Positions 24,363 through 33,736 are shown, counted from the stretch's first letter. The stretch is DNA of 64,000 nucleotides from Methylicorpusculum oleiharenae (GCF_009828925.2 NZ_WUTY02000002.1:310001-374000); one strand, 5' to 3'. The notes: generated by a model not told the origin, from the letters alone. Numbers and translations are program-made.

Positions 24363-25700
24363 ATGACAATTCGCGCATACAAACAGGAAATCAGACCGAA
24401 TGCCATGCAAAGGGCTGAACTAAACCAGTATTTTGGTGCTGGCCGATGGGCTTTTAATTTTGGGTTGGACATGATCAGCAAGGCTTATGCTCGCCGGAAA
24501 GATGGCGTCAATTATATTGGCGTGTCCAAGCTGATAACAAAACTGAAAAAAACCAGCCGTTACGCATGGCTTAATGAAATCCCATCCGACGTGGTATCGC
24601 AAAAGCTAAGAGATTTGGATAGGGCTTTTCAAAATTTCTTTGCGGGTCGCGCGAAATATCCGAGATTTAGAAAGCGCAAAGCGAGTGCTTCAATCCGGTT
24701 TAATTTTGATCCGCGTCACTGTGGCAAGGTGAAGGCATGGGCGAATGGCGAGATGGTTCTACCTAAACTTGGAAAAATCAAGTTGACCGAAAAGCTGCCA
24801 GCTGGCATGCCAAAGCTGATTACGATCAGCACCGACGGCACAGGAAGATATTACGCCAGTTATGCGGTCGATCAGGTGATTCAGTTTAAGCCAAAGACCA
24901 GCTCAATGGTGGGTATTGATATGGGCCTGAATCATCTGGCAACACTGTCTGATGGCCAAAAAATCGAGAACCCCAAGTTTTTAAAATCCTTGCTCAAAAC
25001 CTTGCGAATCCGGCAAAAAAGCCTATCCAGAAAGCGAAAAGGGTCTGAGCGATGGAAATATCAAGCCAGGCGTGTGGCTAAAGTGCATGCAAGAATACGG
25101 GATAGTAGACGTGATTATTTACATAAAGCGACCACGGCAATAGTCGAGAACCAAGACGTTATATTTGTCGAATCCCTTCATGTGAAAGGCATGGCCAGGA
25201 ATCCGAAGCTATCCCGTACCATCCACGATACCAGCATGGGCGAATTTTTATCCATGCTCAGGTACAAGTGCGAATGGTACGGAAAAGAGTTCATCGAAGT
25301 TGACCAATGGTATCCGTCATCAAAGACGTGTTCCTGTTGCGGTCATCGATTAGATGAATTGGATTTATCAACCCGAAGCTGGACGTGTCCGAAGTGCAAG
25401 GCGGAACACGACCGGGACGTTAACGCGTCTCGTAACATCCTCGCTGAAGGGTTGCGAATACGGGCGGGGAGCCCGGATTTTAAGCGCGTGGAGAATCGAG
25501 CGCTGGCTTCCAATCAATCATTGAACGGAAGTGAAACTCGTATCAATGAAGCGCGAATTGTAGGCGAACCGAAAATCCCGTATGGAACGGGATCGAGGGG
25601 GCGCATGACGAATTCCAGGGTGGCATTCTTGATGCTCAATAGCGAAGGTGATGCCGCGGATAAGGTGGTTGAGAAAACAGGCTTGCAGGAGGAGGTATGA
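24363..25700 (+). CDS. tnpB: TnpB, RNA-guided nuclease of an IS200/IS605-type element
   Basis: 445 aa. The RuvC-type active site is complete: D186 in MVGIDMGLNH, E270 in IFVESLHVKG and D352 in HDRDVNASRN. A zinc ribbon is present (CSCCGH .. CPKCKAEH). Family knowledge: TnpB cleaves DNA next to a target motif using an RNA from the element's right end. No tnpA is nearby, so mobility would depend on a transposase elsewhere. The frame runs ~75 residues past the RuvC domain, through the region where the guide RNA is normally encoded, so the C-terminal tail is unlikely to fold as part of the enzyme. Confidence 0.93.
   Translation: MTIRAYKQEIRPNAMQRAELNQYFGAGRWAFNFGLDMISKAYARRKDGVNYIGVSKLITKLKKTSRYAWLNEIPSDVVSQKLRDLDRAFQNFFAGRAKYPRFRKRKASASIRFNFDPRHCGKVKAWANGEMVLPKLGKIKLTEKLPAGMPKLITISTDGTGRYYASYAVDQVIQFKPKTSSMVGIDMGLNHLATLSDGQKIENPKFLKSLLKTLRIRQKSLSRKRKGSERWKYQARRVAKVHARIRDSRRDYLHKATTAIVENQDVIFVESLHVKGMARNPKLSRTIHDTSMGEFLSMLRYKCEWYGKEFIEVDQWYPSSKTCSCCGHRLDELDLSTRSWTCPKCKAEHDRDVNASRNILAEGLRIRAGSPDFKRVENRALASNQSLNGSETRINEARIVGEPKIPYGTGSRGRMTNSRVAFLMLNSEGDAADKVVEKTGLQEEV
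25575..25593 (+). ncRNA. Stem-loop inside the 3' part of tnpB, candidate omega-RNA element
   Basis: ATCCCGT-ATGGA-ACGGGAT is a 7-bp perfect hairpin within the last 130 bp of the tnpB frame. In characterised elements the omega-RNA overlaps the tnpB end and its right-end hairpins form the scaffold. The guide would be read from sequence beyond the element's right end, near or after 25700. Confidence 0.4.
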
Positions 25701-25713
25701 TGCTAGCGCGCTT

Positions 25714-28086
25714 TTATGGGCGGTACCTAAGTACAAAAAGTCCATCAATCCCTCGCAGGGGGGAAGGGGTGCTGGGTCCGAGAATGAAGCGGGCTGGTTC
25801 GCGAACATAGTGAGTGGCGCCTTCTCCGGAGACATAAAATGCATCGTTGCCGATAGCCACGGCTTTTGCTGCCCCTTCAAGAAAGGTGTGCCAGAAGAAG
25901 AGGCCATCTGCGGCATTCAAAGAAAATACCACGCCTTCCTGAAAAAAACTTGCAGTATTGAAGGGGGTAGCCGGTCCAGCGCCAGTGGGAGCCGCCCAGG
26001 AGGATTCGGCATAGCCGGTAATCACTAATGCTCCGGTATCCGTGAGTTTGAGGTCCGCAAGTTCATCCCTGTCAGCTGAGCCATAATATCCGTGCCATTG
26101 GTATTCGCCGTCTTCGGAATATTTCGTGACGAAGATGTCATGAGAACCGTGAAACGGCTCCAAAGGTTTGCTGCCGTCAGGTCCGAGCCGCGCGGCGTCA
26201 GCCGTGCCTGAAATCAAAACGCTTCGGTCAGTATCAGCAACGACTCTCATCCTTCGCCCGGCGCTGCTGTTGATCAGTGTGGCTAAACTTGCATCCTGGA
26301 AACTATGCCAAAGATAGCTGCCGTCGCTTTTCAATTTCAACAGGAATAAATCCGCTACCACTTCCGAATCGCTGCTTATGGGATGCAAGGGCATGGTGCC
26401 TTTGGCGCCTGGCCAACCCACGTTAGCCAGTCCGGAGACGTAGATGTTCCCATCACTGTCGATAGCCAGGCCACCGGCGTAAGCGCTGCTGTTTCTGTTG
26501 CGACCATAAAATGTATGCCATTGATATTGGCCCTTACCATCCAGCTTCGCCACGAAGGGGGCGAAGGAACCAGCCCCGGCCAGGTGGCTGGGTACCTGAA
26601 GGCTGCGGTTGAGTGGAGCACCTCCGCCATCCTGATTCCATTCCAGAGTGCTTTCACCGGTAACGTAAACGGCATCCGATGCGTCAACGGCGATGTCGTA
26701 AATAGCATCGTGCCCCAGATTGGTCCCTCCGCCGATAAAGCGATGCCATTGGTACTCGCCGGACTGATCCAGTTTAAGAACAAAGCCGTCGAGATTTCCT
26801 CCATGGAAGGCGCTTAGCGGATTTTGTCCCAAAGGCCCTCGCCAATTGGCACTGCTAGCCCCTCCGATATAGATATTGTTAGCGCGATCTAGCGCAAGCC
26901 TGAGGTGGTTGTAGCCCGAAACGGTATTAGTACTGCCCAGGAAGGTGTGCCAGAGATAATTCCCTTGGGAATCAAGTTTGAGCACCCAAAGGTTTCGCAC
27001 AGCGGTGTAAGCATTGATGGGCGCCGCGCCGATATCGCCTGGCCACGCGCCGAACGCGATGCCGGCCACAATCAGGTTGCCGTCATTATCGACCACTGAG
27101 GTCTGGGTTTCCGGATTTCCCTCTTCCGGCTGGCCACCATAAAACGTATGCCAGACATAGGCTGGGGTTACAGCTGTCCCGGCCTGGCTGCACGTGTAGG
27201 ACAGGTCGGTTACGTCTGCCTGAACTACGGTTCCGCTAGCCAATGAGGGAGTACAGATCTGCCCTGCAGGTTGGGCTGCGATCGTGATCGTAAACCCGGT
27301 ACCCACGGATAGTCGGTCCGGGAATGCGAAGGATCCATTCGCCTTGATCGAAAAAGCCACGCCATTGTTCAGCTTCAGGGATAGTTCGCCACCCGCAAGC
27401 CCTGAAACAGTACCCCCAACCGTCGACCGGTCGCTAACAAGCGTTTTCGAAGCAGTGACCAGAGCTTCAACCATCACATTGATATGTCCTGCGAGATCGA
27501 TAGGCGTTCGACCGACATAAGTGATGCCGGCTTTTTGTGCCCGACGGAGATGGCTACCCACAGCCGCCTCGAATTTTCTTTGAGCCCTGTTGAGGGCGTT
27601 GGTAAGTTTGCCGGCATTGACCTTGGCGGCGTTGGCAGCTTGGGCATTCAACGCCGAGGCACAATAAGTGGCAACACTGGAAATGAGGTTCGAATAGAGC
27701 CGTTTGCTCGATGCGTTGGAGTTGTCCCAAGCCGTCAGTACTTCACTCGTCAGGTCTTCAATTTGCTGGGACTGAACCCCAACGACTCCTGCCCCATCAA
27801 GGTCAACCCAACACGCTCCACCTTTTTTCCGTTCACGGGTTACTGCTCGATTCCAGGCCGATGTAAACGACGAGTAAGCCTTAGCCAGGCAAGCCTCACG
27901 CTTGGCGACGGCACTACCCTTGGCAAAGTTCAGAACGTAGCTGCTCTCGCAAGCCGACACTTTGGCACAGAGCTTCGCAGACACAGCCAATTGCGCTGAT
28001 TGGCATGTGGCCGTTGAAGCCTGGGTGGCTGTGCACGCTAAGGCAAACACCACTCCGACGAATATGCTAGTTCTAAAATTTTCCAT
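25714..28086 (-). CDS. Secreted SBBP-type beta-propeller repeat protein, 790 aa
   Basis: The signal peptide (FVGVVFALACTATQAS) is followed by a Cys/Ala-rich helical domain to ~residue 215. A small beta domain comes next (LKLNNGVAFSIKANGSFAFP .. QPAGQICTPSLASGTV), then seven or so repeats of the form 'YQWHTFYG......I.D..GN.YV.G.......G..P........F..KL...G.Y.WH'. These are SBBP repeats, which form propeller-like blades in exported bacterial proteins. The function of such proteins is mostly unknown; surface binding is inferred. The stop codon is 13 bp from the end of tnpB, so the tnpB element probably inserted just behind this gene. Confidence 0.8.
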   Translation of the reverse strand: MENFRTSIFVGVVFALACTATQASTATCQSAQLAVSAKLCAKVSACESSYVLNFAKGSAVAKREACLAKAYSSFTSAWNRAVTRERKKGGACWVDLDGAGVVGVQSQQIEDLTSEVLTAWDNSNASSKRLYSNLISSVATYCASALNAQAANAAKVNAGKLTNALNRAQRKFEAAVGSHLRRAQKAGITYVGRTPIDLAGHINVMVEALVTASKTLVSDRSTVGGTVSGLAGGELSLKLNNGVAFSIKANGSFAFPDRLSVGTGFTITIAAQPAGQICTPSLASGTVVQADVTDLSYTCSQAGTAVTPAYVWHTFYGGQPEEGNPETQTSVVDNDGNLIVAGIAFGAWPGDIGAAPINAYTAVRNLWVLKLDSQGNYLWHTFLGSTNTVSGYNHLRLALDRANNIYIGGASSANWRGPLGQNPLSAFHGGNLDGFVLKLDQSGEYQWHRFIGGGTNLGHDAIYDIAVDASDAVYVTGESTLEWNQDGGGAPLNRSLQVPSHLAGAGSFAPFVAKLDGKGQYQWHTFYGRNRNSSAYAGGLAIDSDGNIYVSGLANVGWPGAKGTMPLHPISSDSEVVADLFLLKLKSDGSYLWHSFQDASLATLINSSAGRRMRVVADTDRSVLISGTADAARLGPDGSKPLEPFHGSHDIFVTKYSEDGEYQWHGYYGSADRDELADLKLTDTGALVITGYAESSWAAPTGAGPATPFNTASFFQEGVVFSLNAADGLFFWHTFLEGAAKAVAIGNDAFYVSGEGATHYVREPARFILGPSTPSPLRGIDGLFVLRYRP

Positions 28087-28296
28087 CAGATTACGACTCG
28101 CCGACTAAAGTTTTGAAGAGCTAAGTCCAGAAATCCTGCAATGAATTCCTGCATACGCCAGCACGTTATAGCGAACGACTTGATACGCTCTCTTTGGAAT
28201 GTATAGGAATTTCAACAACCTTTTTCTAATTATTGAAAAATCAGAACGTAACACAAATGAAATCAATTTTGCAAGAATCCATGCTAAGGCGCTCAC

Positions 28297-28835
28297 TGAG
28301 AGAGCATATTCAGCTCTTGGTGGTTTTTGGGGTGAAAAGGGAAACTCTCCCAGTTAGAATGGTTAGCTGGCAATGGCGTCGGGAGCCAATTATTTCATAG
28401 TCTGGTCAAACTCAAATTCAGGTAACATTCAGACTTTGAGCAAAAAGGATACAGCATCAATCACACACGGATTAAAAAGGTGCGGCCCAGACTTTTAACA
28501 GTGGTAAGTCGTTGCAACCATACGACCATCCTAAGTGCAATCTAAAAAATTCATCGAGGTGAAAGACGCGCTAAAAACGCCCCTTTTGATTTGATTTACG
28601 GAGTTCGCCTTAAATTTCTCAATGTTGAACAGACACCCAACAAAAAATTAAAAAACCCCCATTCATAAAAAGCCACCGGCCGTTTTACAAAAAAATGAGA
28701 TGACTTTTCACCCCGGTGAGATTTGACTGACGCCTCAATCGGCAGGGTTAAAAGAAGGATAAAATAAGGTTAAAAGGATAAGGGCGAAAAAAACACTGTT
28801 TAATGAATATTAATCAATTACTTACAAAATTAACC
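28297..28835. other. Non-coding flank of the replication origin
   Basis: About 540 bp with no supported gene. It includes a hairpin-like tract GAGGTGAAAGACGCGCTAAA (28556-28575) that recurs before rep (30222) and in altered form in the L-elements, and a run of short GGATAA/AAGGTTAAAA repeats (28748-28788). The last 40 bp before the iterons are strongly AT-rich and could be the melting region. No perfect DnaA box (TTATCCACA) is seen. Confidence 0.5.
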
Positions 28836-29111
28836 CGCGACCTATACCTACCGAATGGTGCTGTATTAAGGCCAATTTTTACCAACCTGCGACATATTCC
28901 TACCTATGCCGCGACCTAAACCTACCGAAAAAAAGACGACACGCGACCTATACCTACCGAAAAAACTGCGAACCGCGACCTATACCTACCGACTCACTTG
29001 TGATTTTTTAGTTAAAAACCAGTGAAAAAATCATGCCGCGACCTAAACCTACCGATATCCGCGACCTAAACCTACCGAAAAAGGCTTTAACCCGCGACCT
29101 ATACCTACCGT
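28836..29111 (-). repeat. Plasmid origin: seven iterons, consensus CGCGACCTAWACCTACCGA
   Basis: Seven 19-bp direct repeats begin at 28836, 28910, 28942, 28974, 29037, 29060 and 29093, and a degenerate one lies near 28889. Four carry CCTATACC and three CCTAAACC at the centre; only the last differs at its final base. Start-to-start spacings of 32, 32, 63 and 33 bp are close to whole helical turns. The last copy overlaps the 3' end of rep. Iterons are binding sites for the initiator and set copy number. Confidence 0.93.
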
Positions 29112-30163
29112 TCTGTCATACATTTTCTATTATTAACTCGTTTGTTTGCTGCTCTTACTTCAGAGGAAAATTTAGCTGTTGGTGTCAATGTATAAATAAC
29201 GTCCTCAATTAGCTGTCTTGGACCAACGATTTTTTCATGATTGATTGTAAGAAGCAGTCCGTTTGCTTTTAACTCGCTCAAGGCATCAGTCATTGCCTCA
29301 ATTGCATCCCGTTTTCTTCCATAGTTATCAAGTAGCGAACTTTCTCTTTTTACGGTGGTGAAACGAATTATGAAGGTTTTACCTACTTGTGCGTAAGTAA
29401 ATTTGATGACTAGGTATTTGTGCAACCAGCGAGTTAGTTGCGTCTCGTGAGACATCATAAGTTCATAATTAAACTGTCGATAATCAGTTGAGCGGAGCGC
29501 CTTAGTTATTAGTGGGTGGAATTCAACATACCATTTGGCGTCTGGATCTTCGCCGAGATCAACTCTTGAAACCGAAGATAACCGACGGAAATAATTGCTA
29601 GCGTCATAAATCTTTGTTTGGTTGTTTTCTGTGCTGATCTCTATTGAACTGCGCGCCATGATGCGAAGGCTCAATACAATTTCTGGATAGGATCTAGCAT
29701 GCCCCCTGTTCTTCAGTTCTTTTCGCAACTGATAAATTGAAAATGTTACCCCGTAACTGGGGACGGATTCGTCGTAGTAGCCATGATGCTGCATGGTCGC
29801 AATTTTACGAAGTGCCGCTTCGATCAGTTCCTCATTGCCACCTGGATAGTATTCAGTCACAACGCCCTCTTCAATGATTCTTGCCGGCTGGATTTCGATT
29901 GAAATCTCTCTGCCTTGATACATGCTCGATCTATGCAACAATTTAGGAAAAGTCCCTTCCTTTCGCATTTTGTTGGCTGATTGACGGGATATTGAGTAAA
30001 GCGGAAGGCAATCCCATAGCGGAAATGTATTGGACATCCTTTTGCGCTGCTCATCGTCATTGCATAGAAAGGTCTGAAAAAGGTCGATCTGCTTGCAACT
30101 GAACGCCTCCTTTGAGGGTGGGTCAAATTTGTTTTCTTTATCAGGTTTTTCAGAAGATTGCAT
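29105..30163 (-). CDS. Plasmid replication initiator protein (iteron-binding Rep)
   Basis: 352 aa. The central segment (TFPLWDCLPLYSISRQSANK; VVTEYYPGGNEELIEAALRK; YGVTFSIYQLRKELKNRGHA) followed by a second helical half (LTRWLHKYLVIKFTYAQVGK; RKRDAIEAMTDALSELKANG) reads as a two-domain winged-helix initiator. The iteron array beginning at its stop codon is the strongest support. I cannot name the incompatibility group. The gene points toward the iterons, the reverse of the arrangement in which iterons precede rep. A hairpin tract and AT-rich DNA lie upstream. Confidence 0.85.
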   Translation of the reverse strand: MQSSEKPDKENKFDPPSKEAFSCKQIDLFQTFLCNDDEQRKRMSNTFPLWDCLPLYSISRQSANKMRKEGTFPKLLHRSSMYQGREISIEIQPARIIEEGVVTEYYPGGNEELIEAALRKIATMQHHGYYDESVPSYGVTFSIYQLRKELKNRGHARSYPEIVLSLRIMARSSIEISTENNQTKIYDASNYFRRLSSVSRVDLGEDPDAKWYVEFHPLITKALRSTDYRQFNYELMMSHETQLTRWLHKYLVIKFTYAQVGKTFIIRFTTVKRESSLLDNYGRKRDAIEAMTDALSELKANGLLLTINHEKIVGPRQLIEDVIYTLTPTAKFSSEVRAANKRVNNRKCMTER

Positions 30164-30305
30164 AACGGCGAAACGGATTGCTTTTACAGTCTTCTATGGT
30201 AAGGAAGGTTTTACATGTGTGTCGGGGTGAAAGACGCGCTAAAAACACCTCTTTTGATTTTTTTTGGCCTCATTTCTTAATAACCATAGGCAAATATTCA
30301 AGTTT

Positions 30306-30520
30306 CAAACAAAAGGCGTGCTAAAAATGGCGTCTTTCGAATTTCACAGCCAGCCGGTATCGTGCATAATGTTCATACCGTCTTCCCAGAATGTTCTTTT
30401 AGAGTGCATTGTGGAAAGACGGAATTTTTGTAGTTCTCTAAGAGAGCTCAAAAGCAAGTGCCCATTCAGCACTCAAAATAAAGAACCTGTTAAGCGCCTT
30501 CGGCGTGATTTTTACTTTTA
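30306..30520 (+). promoter_or_regulatory. L-element copy 1: hairpin, sigma70 promoter and structured leader
   Basis: A first hairpin (AAAGGCG..CGTCTTT) is followed by promoter TTCACA (30343-30348), 16 bp, CATAAT (30365-30370). The leader can form GTTCTTT:AAAGAAC enclosing GAGTGC:GCACTC, with a TTCTCT..AGAGAG hairpin inside and a C-UUCG-G capped hairpin at the end (GCGCCTTCGGCG). GCACT can pair instead with a local AGTGC. Near-identical copies are at 40373 and 46539, and a partial one at 38579. It drives the AAA ATPase operon. Confidence 0.8.
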
Positions 30521-30593
30521 CCCACCGGGGAAACACTTCTCCCGGTATGGGCGCTGGTGTTTCCCCTTTTTTTCTTGAATTAGGAGAAACACC
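30521..30593 (+). promoter_or_regulatory. Alternating-block leader before the AAA ATPase gene
   Basis: Blocks run CCC-ACC-GGGGAAACAC .. CCC-GGTAT-GGG .. GTGTTTCCCC, then seven T and GGAG. GGGGAAACAC and GTGTTTCCCC pair perfectly. GGTGTTTCCCC also pairs with GGAGAAACACC, the Shine-Dalgarno and upstream-of-start segment, at 10 of 11 positions. The two pairings exclude each other. Confidence 0.8.
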
Positions 30594-31565
30594 ATGAATG
30601 TAAAAAAATTCCCTATCGGCCAAACTTTCGCCATTGCCGCACCTGCAGCGATGACTGTTGACGGCTTTGAAGATGCTTCGCATCCTTCAATTCCGGCAAG
30701 AAAAGATTACGTGTTCAGAAATGAACATCTCAGGGATATCTTGGCGTACATCGCCAACCCTGTTGGCGACGCGTTGTATTTGACCGGTCCTACCGGTTCC
30801 GGAAAAACATCATTGATCTCCCAAGTTGCTGCCCGTTTGAACTGGCCAGTTCAACAAGTCACCTGTCATGGTCGTCTTGAGCTGAACGATTTGATCGGTC
30901 AATTCATGCTGGTTAACGGCTCTATGTCTTTTATCCATGGGCCTTTGGCTCAGGCCGTCCGAGACGGACATCTGTTGATCTTGAATGAGATCGATTTGAT
31001 GGATCCCTCTGAACTGTCTGGTTTGAACGATATTATCGAAGGGCAACCTTTGGTCATTCCTCAAAACGGTGGCGAAATCATCAATCCTCACCCGAAATTT
31101 CGTTTGATTGCTACCGGCAACTCCGCTGGTCAAGGCGATCAATCCGGACTTTATCAAGGTGTCATGCAGCAAAACCTCGCTTTCCTCGATCGATTCAGAT
31201 TAATGGAAGTGAGTTACCCAGATGCATCTATCGAGCAATCCATTCTCAAGTCTGTTTTGACCGGAATGGGCGTTCCTTTCGATTCTGTCATGGAAAATTT
31301 GACCGAAAAGATGATTCAAGTGGCCAATGAAATTCGTCGACTCTTTGTCGGTGGAACTGACGGTTCTGGCGAACTCAGTGTAACCATGTCTACTCGGACG
31401 CTTGTTCGCTGGACAAACTTGATGATTGCTTATAAGCGTGCTCCCAATGCGCTGGCGTATTCGTTGGATCGTGCGCTCACCTTGCGTGCAGAGCCTGCTC
31501 AGCGCGAAGCCATTCACAGGATTGCCAAAGATGTATTTGGTGATACCTGGGGAGATGATGCGTAA
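30594..31565 (+). CDS. CobS/MoxR-like AAA+ ATPase
   Basis: 323 aa. Walker A LTGPTGSGKTSLI (residues ~63-75), Walker B HLLILNEIDLMD (~125) and sensor 1 RLIATGNSAGQG (~165) are present. The order and length match the CobS type of the MoxR branch. Family knowledge: such ATPases work with a VWA-domain partner, here most likely the CobT-like protein at 36628. The genuine CobS partner is in cobalt chelation, but no cobalamin genes are present, so a chaperone-like role on another substrate is inferred. The stop overlaps the next gene (TAATG). Confidence 0.87.
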   Translation: MNVKKFPIGQTFAIAAPAAMTVDGFEDASHPSIPARKDYVFRNEHLRDILAYIANPVGDALYLTGPTGSGKTSLISQVAARLNWPVQQVTCHGRLELNDLIGQFMLVNGSMSFIHGPLAQAVRDGHLLILNEIDLMDPSELSGLNDIIEGQPLVIPQNGGEIINPHPKFRLIATGNSAGQGDQSGLYQGVMQQNLAFLDRFRLMEVSYPDASIEQSILKSVLTGMGVPFDSVMENLTEKMIQVANEIRRLFVGGTDGSGELSVTMSTRTLVRWTNLMIAYKRAPNALAYSLDRALTLRAEPAQREAIHRIAKDVFGDTWGDDA

Positions 31566-32299
31566 TGACGGCTGCTTTAGCTTACGATCTGTATCGCTTC
31601 ACTAATCCGGATCGTTCAACCAAAGATTGGGCTGTTCGTGATAACGGTGATGGTACCTATACCTCTCGTTGGGGCAAAACGGGTACCCGGCTTCAGGCCA
31701 AGACCTTCGCTAAAAATAGGCTTTCCATGAATGAGCATATCAGATCAAAGGTCTCAAAAGGGTACAAGTCCATTGGCCAGGTATTGATTGATGACGACGG
31801 TACAATTTCGTCAGCAGATTCCAAACCACTTGACCAGGACTCGTCTCCAACCGAAGAATCTTGTCTATTTTGGCGCCTAAAGATCAAACAGACAGATCTT
31901 TCAGACACTCAAGCCATTGGGACATTTCATGCAAATGTTTTGGCAATGAGCAGTGCAATTACCGACTGCTTTGGTCCTTCTGTCTGGATTAAAGAGTTCC
32001 TGCACGCCATGCTTAATGGCCATTTGTCTAATGCAGGAAAGCTATTCAAGCAACAAGGTGTCGCTTCATTATTGCTTTTTATGGCTATGATGAAAGTTGC
32101 GCCCAAACAAGTTAGCATTCATTTATCCCATGATGATGGTGTTGACATCAGTAACAAGATAAAGCTCGAATCCAAAGCGTTGTCAATATTCGATACCGAT
32201 TTGGAAAGTGTCCGACCTGTTGCCGAATCACTCGGTCTTCTTGAGAAGCGCATCGATTTATCGCTTGTCTCATCTTCTCAGGACGATTTTTACTTTTAA
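31565..32299 (+). CDS. WGR-domain protein, 244 aa
   Basis: The N-terminal ~75 residues have the WGR pattern: a Tyr/Phe-rich start (YDLYRFTNPDRSTKDWAVRD), then TYTSRWGKTGTRLQAKTF, and a helical 'K..KGY' end. The rest is unrecognised. WGR domains bind nucleic acid or accompany PARP and MolR-type proteins. Coupled by TAATG to the AAA ATPase gene, so equimolar expression is likely. Confidence 0.8.
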   Translation: MTAALAYDLYRFTNPDRSTKDWAVRDNGDGTYTSRWGKTGTRLQAKTFAKNRLSMNEHIRSKVSKGYKSIGQVLIDDDGTISSADSKPLDQDSSPTEESCLFWRLKIKQTDLSDTQAIGTFHANVLAMSSAITDCFGPSVWIKEFLHAMLNGHLSNAGKLFKQQGVASLLLFMAMMKVAPKQVSIHLSHDDGVDISNKIKLESKALSIFDTDLESVRPVAESLGLLEKRIDLSLVSSSQDDFYF

Positions 32300-32315
32300 C
32301 TTATAACTTTTGCTT

Positions 32316-32389
32316 ATCCCTAAAGGGGCAGTCTATCGCCCCATTGGGTCGTGTGCTGCCTCATATTTATTCATTTTTTGGAGGTAGTT
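32316..32389 (+). promoter_or_regulatory. Alternating-block leader before the DUF3150 gene
   Basis: CCC-TAAA-GGGGCAG .. GCCCC-ATT-GGG .. CTGCCTC, T-run, GGAGGTAG. CTGCCTC pairs with GGGGCAG upstream (one G-U) or with GAGGTAG of the Shine-Dalgarno (one G-U), 7 of 7 in either state. Confidence 0.75.
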
Positions 32390-33658
32390 ATGTCACACAA
32401 GGCAGAAATGATTTTGGACCAAATCGATGTCGTTAAACTCGACATTAATCTTTGGACCAGCTCAAAAAAATTAAGACCTGAGGATCTTGTGTTAGCCGAT
32501 GGTTCCAAACTTCCGCCGGAAGATTTGGCTTATCTCGGTACCAAAAAGACCATTGATCCCGACAAGCTGAAAGAATTCAACCGCATCAAAAAGGAAGCGG
32601 AAAGAATTTGCCTTCAGTCAGGTACTCGTTTCCTCGGTGGCTTTGCTAATCCGCGGGATGAAATTCCTCGAATTACTCAAGAGCTGGATGAGTTGTCTAA
32701 AGAGTTTAGCAAAGCCCGTGACCAGCTTCTGTCCACGTACCATCAGGACACAGAAGAATGGATAGCGCGTCATGCTGAATTTGGTGATGCAATTCGTCGT
32801 GCCATTGAGCCAGTTGATTCCGTTGCGGCAAAGTTGCGATTCGATTACGTTGTCTTTCGCGTAACCGTTCCTCAATCCGAGGTGGTTTTGCCGGATTCAA
32901 CGCCGGCAGCTGTCGAGTCTCTGACGCGTCGCACCCATTCCATGAGCGACCAGCTTTTCCATGAAATCGCTCAGGAAGCCAGTCAACTTATCGATCGATC
33001 TTTCGTCGGTAAGGACACGGTGACCGGTCGATCCCTCAATGCTTTTCGGAGAATGCGGGATAAGTTGGACAGTCTCGGTTTTCTTGATCATCGGTGTATG
33101 CCGGTTGTCGATAGAATCGATGTTGTATTGGATGCCTTGCCCAAACAAGGCCCGTATAACGGCAGTCCTTTTAACAGCTTGTTTCACCTGGGTTTGCTGC
33201 TGTCCGATCCGGACAAGATCAAACGTCATGGCAGTGGTTTGTTGCAAATGGAATCAATCTCGGTTTCAGATGCAATGGCTATGACCGGATCTGATGGAGA
33301 AGATGACGATGCAGTAATGCCCGATTCATCCCCTACTGACGTTGCCAATGAAGTGCCTGTCGAAGCACCCGTTGCCGTAACATCCGCTGTTACTTCCGAA
33401 GAAGATAATGATCTTCCCGGTTTTGACTTCCTCTCTAACTACCATCCCTCAAAGGATGTATTTGATAGCGCACCTTCTGTCGAAGTTGCTCAAGATGTTC
33501 TGAATCCGGCTCCTGAAGCAAGCACCTTTATGGCTTCTGTCAAAGAAACTGTAAAAGTTGCCTCTGAAACCGCTTCAACATCATCAGTTCCTGTTCTCAT
33601 TGAGGACGAGCCTGAAACGCCATCTGCTGCAAAAGTAGTTGAAGATTTCTGGTTCTAA
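32390..33658 (+). CDS. DUF3150-type protein, 422 aa
   Basis: The start is ATG 32390 behind GGAGG; an upstream in-frame start would cover the leader. The region LDQIDVVKLDINLWTSSKKL .. KKTIDPDKLKEFNRIKKEAE .. GTRFLGGFANP is the DUF3150 signature as I remember it. A long acidic, Pro/Ser/Val-rich tail follows from ~residue 300. Family knowledge: DUF3150 genes accompany CobS-like and CobT-like genes on phages and large plasmids, exactly as here. Function unproven. Confidence 0.8.
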   Translation: MSHKAEMILDQIDVVKLDINLWTSSKKLRPEDLVLADGSKLPPEDLAYLGTKKTIDPDKLKEFNRIKKEAERICLQSGTRFLGGFANPRDEIPRITQELDELSKEFSKARDQLLSTYHQDTEEWIARHAEFGDAIRRAIEPVDSVAAKLRFDYVVFRVTVPQSEVVLPDSTPAAVESLTRRTHSMSDQLFHEIAQEASQLIDRSFVGKDTVTGRSLNAFRRMRDKLDSLGFLDHRCMPVVDRIDVVLDALPKQGPYNGSPFNSLFHLGLLLSDPDKIKRHGSGLLQMESISVSDAMAMTGSDGEDDDAVMPDSSPTDVANEVPVEAPVAVTSAVTSEEDNDLPGFDFLSNYHPSKDVFDSAPSVEVAQDVLNPAPEASTFMASVKETVKVASETASTSSVPVLIEDEPETPSAAKVVEDFWF

Positions 33659-33664
33659 TTTTTC

Positions 33665-33736
33665 TTCCCTGGCGGACGCAATTCATTCCGCATGGGATGT
33701 TTGCCTCCTCCTCCATTTCTCTTTTTTGGAGGCCCT
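33665..33736 (+). promoter_or_regulatory. Alternating-block leader before the 33737 ORF
   Basis: CCC-T-GGCGGACGCA .. CC-GCAT-GG .. TGTTTGCCTCC, TTTTTT, GGAGG. The 3' arm pairs with GGCGGAC (with G-U pairs), and GCCTCC is complementary to GGAGGC at the start region. Confidence 0.6.

Noticed and set aside
27484-27999. Plus-strand 171-aa frame opposite the SBBP repeat protein
   Set aside because: The minus strand has the signal peptide and repeats; the plus frame is a shadow.
28836-29111. Regularly spaced repeats that could suggest a CRISPR array
   Set aside because: Units are 19 bp, spacers are 4-55 bp and uneven, no cas genes are near, and a rep gene adjoins. They are iterons.
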